Source of the DNA: Sutterella sp. UBA4713
GTDB taxonomy: Bacteria; Pseudomonadota; Gammaproteobacteria; Burkholderiales; Burkholderiaceae_F
Assembly (NCBI GenBank): GCA_002404465.1
Contig: DHJT01000030.1
Coordinates: 318-22,492, forward strand
DNA: 22,175 nucleotides
Direction: 5' to 3'
The position numbers were made by a program, and so were the translations under genes. The notes below the pieces were generated by a model. The model made no database searches. It had not been told where the DNA came from and saw only the letters and a program-made list of their open reading frames with translations. This document shows positions 21,761-22,175 of the stretch, one piece after another (the first letter of the stretch is position 1; each line of letters starts with the position of its first letter).

Positions 21761-22175
21761 GTGAAAGCACTGATTCTTGCAGCCGGTCGCGGACAACGCT
21801 TAAGACCGTGGACGGATACGACACCCAAACCGCTTTTGTCTGTCGGCACTTGCCGCCTTTGCGATTGGCAACTTGCCTCTTGCGCCAGAGCCGGGATTCA
21901 TGACATTGTGATGAATACGGCCTATTTGTCTTCGGCCTTTTCTTCGTTACCGCAAGACTATGCCGAGTACGGTTTGCATATCACCTTCAGTTGTGAAGGA
22001 ACGCGGCAGGACGATGCACTGGAAACATTAGGCGGCATTGTCAAGGCACTGCCGCATTTGACCGACGGGACGGAACCCTTTTTGGTTTTAGCCGGTGACA
22101 TCGCACACGATTTTGATTTGCGCGCTCTACTTGCTAAACGGGAAGATATTCTGGCCGGTCGCACCGATGCGCATC
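21761..22175 (+). CDS. murU: Nucleotidyltransferase, N-acetylmuramate-1-phosphate uridylyltransferase MurU-like, 3'-partial
   Basis: The gene begins with GTG at 21761 after a G-rich ribosome site (AGGGGGTG) and runs off the window after about 138 codons. MurU converts MurNAc-1-phosphate and UTP to UDP-MurNAc. The start KALILAAGRGQRLRPWTD followed by TPKPLL is the nucleotidyltransferase signature (GxGxRLxP and PKP). Further on it reads ALETLGGIVKALPHL and FLVLAGDI, where I recall ALETGGGI and NGDI in Pseudomonas MurU. The coupling to amgK supports MurU over RmlA or GalU types. The C-terminal half is not visible. Confidence 0.88.
   Translation, partial: MKALILAAGRGQRLRPWTDTTPKPLLSVGTCRLCDWQLASCARAGIHDIVMNTAYLSSAFSSLPQDYAEYGLHITFSCEGTRQDDALETLGGIVKALPHLTDGTEPFLVLAGDIAHDFDLRALLAKREDILAGRTDAH

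Noticed and set aside
1..22175. CRISPR array, tRNA, rRNA or riboswitch
   Set aside because: No regularly spaced direct repeats, cloverleaf-like sequence or recognisable riboswitch core was seen. The window is almost fully coding and gaps over 120 bases are described as features.

Overview
The window looks like chromosomal DNA of a betaproteobacterium, probably Burkholderiales and perhaps close to Sutterellaceae. That placement rests on protein character and gene order only: an amgK-murU pair divergent from lptD, surA-rsmA adjacent, a Cupriavidus-like membrane-bound hydrogenase, and middling G+C. No rRNA, tRNA, transposase, integrase or CRISPR array was seen.

Layout. (1) 2-1387 (+): 5'-truncated metal-dependent amidohydrolase, convergent with a nitroreductase (2032-1391, -). 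(2) 4206-2054 (-): surA then rsmA, sharing one base (TAATG). (3) 11724-4305 (-): a tight accessory operon in the order hybE/hoxT, hupK/hoxV, hypA, hypB, hypF, hypC, hypD, hypE. (4) 12014-18257 (+): the structural and specific-maturation arm, in the order small subunit, large subunit, cytochrome b, [terminator-like hairpin], endopeptidase, HypC-like HoxL/HupF, HoxO/HyaE, HoxQ/HyaF, rubredoxin. (5) 20639-18315 (-): lptD, divergent from amgK (20727-21752, +) and a 3'-truncated murU (21761 to the edge, +).

How the genes work together. The small and large subunits form a Tat-exported, periplasmic H2-oxidising [NiFe] hydrogenase anchored to a four-helix cytochrome b that passes electrons to quinone. 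HypA/HypB deliver nickel. HypF/HypE make the cyanide ligand, and HypC/HypD assemble Fe(CN)2CO. HoxV and HoxL are hydrogenase-specific scaffold and chaperone. HoxM clips the large-subunit tail. HoxO, HoxQ, HoxR and HybE/HoxT serve the small subunit, FeS clusters and assembly. The small subunit carries all six cysteines of the O2-tolerant [4Fe-3S] proximal cluster.

Main observation. A complete hydrogenase block of about 14 kb sits between lptD and surA-rsmA, which are neighbours in many proteobacteria, with lptD, surA and rsmA still on one strand. Its gene order is that of the Cupriavidus necator MBH locus, but broken after the rubredoxin gene so that the T-V-hypABFCDE half is inverted and divergent. 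A strong hairpin plus T-tract separates the structural genes (small subunit, large subunit, cytochrome b) from the maturation genes. No regulator, H2 sensor or nickel transporter is present in the window. I recognise every gene family here; what is unusual is arrangement and detail, not a new system.
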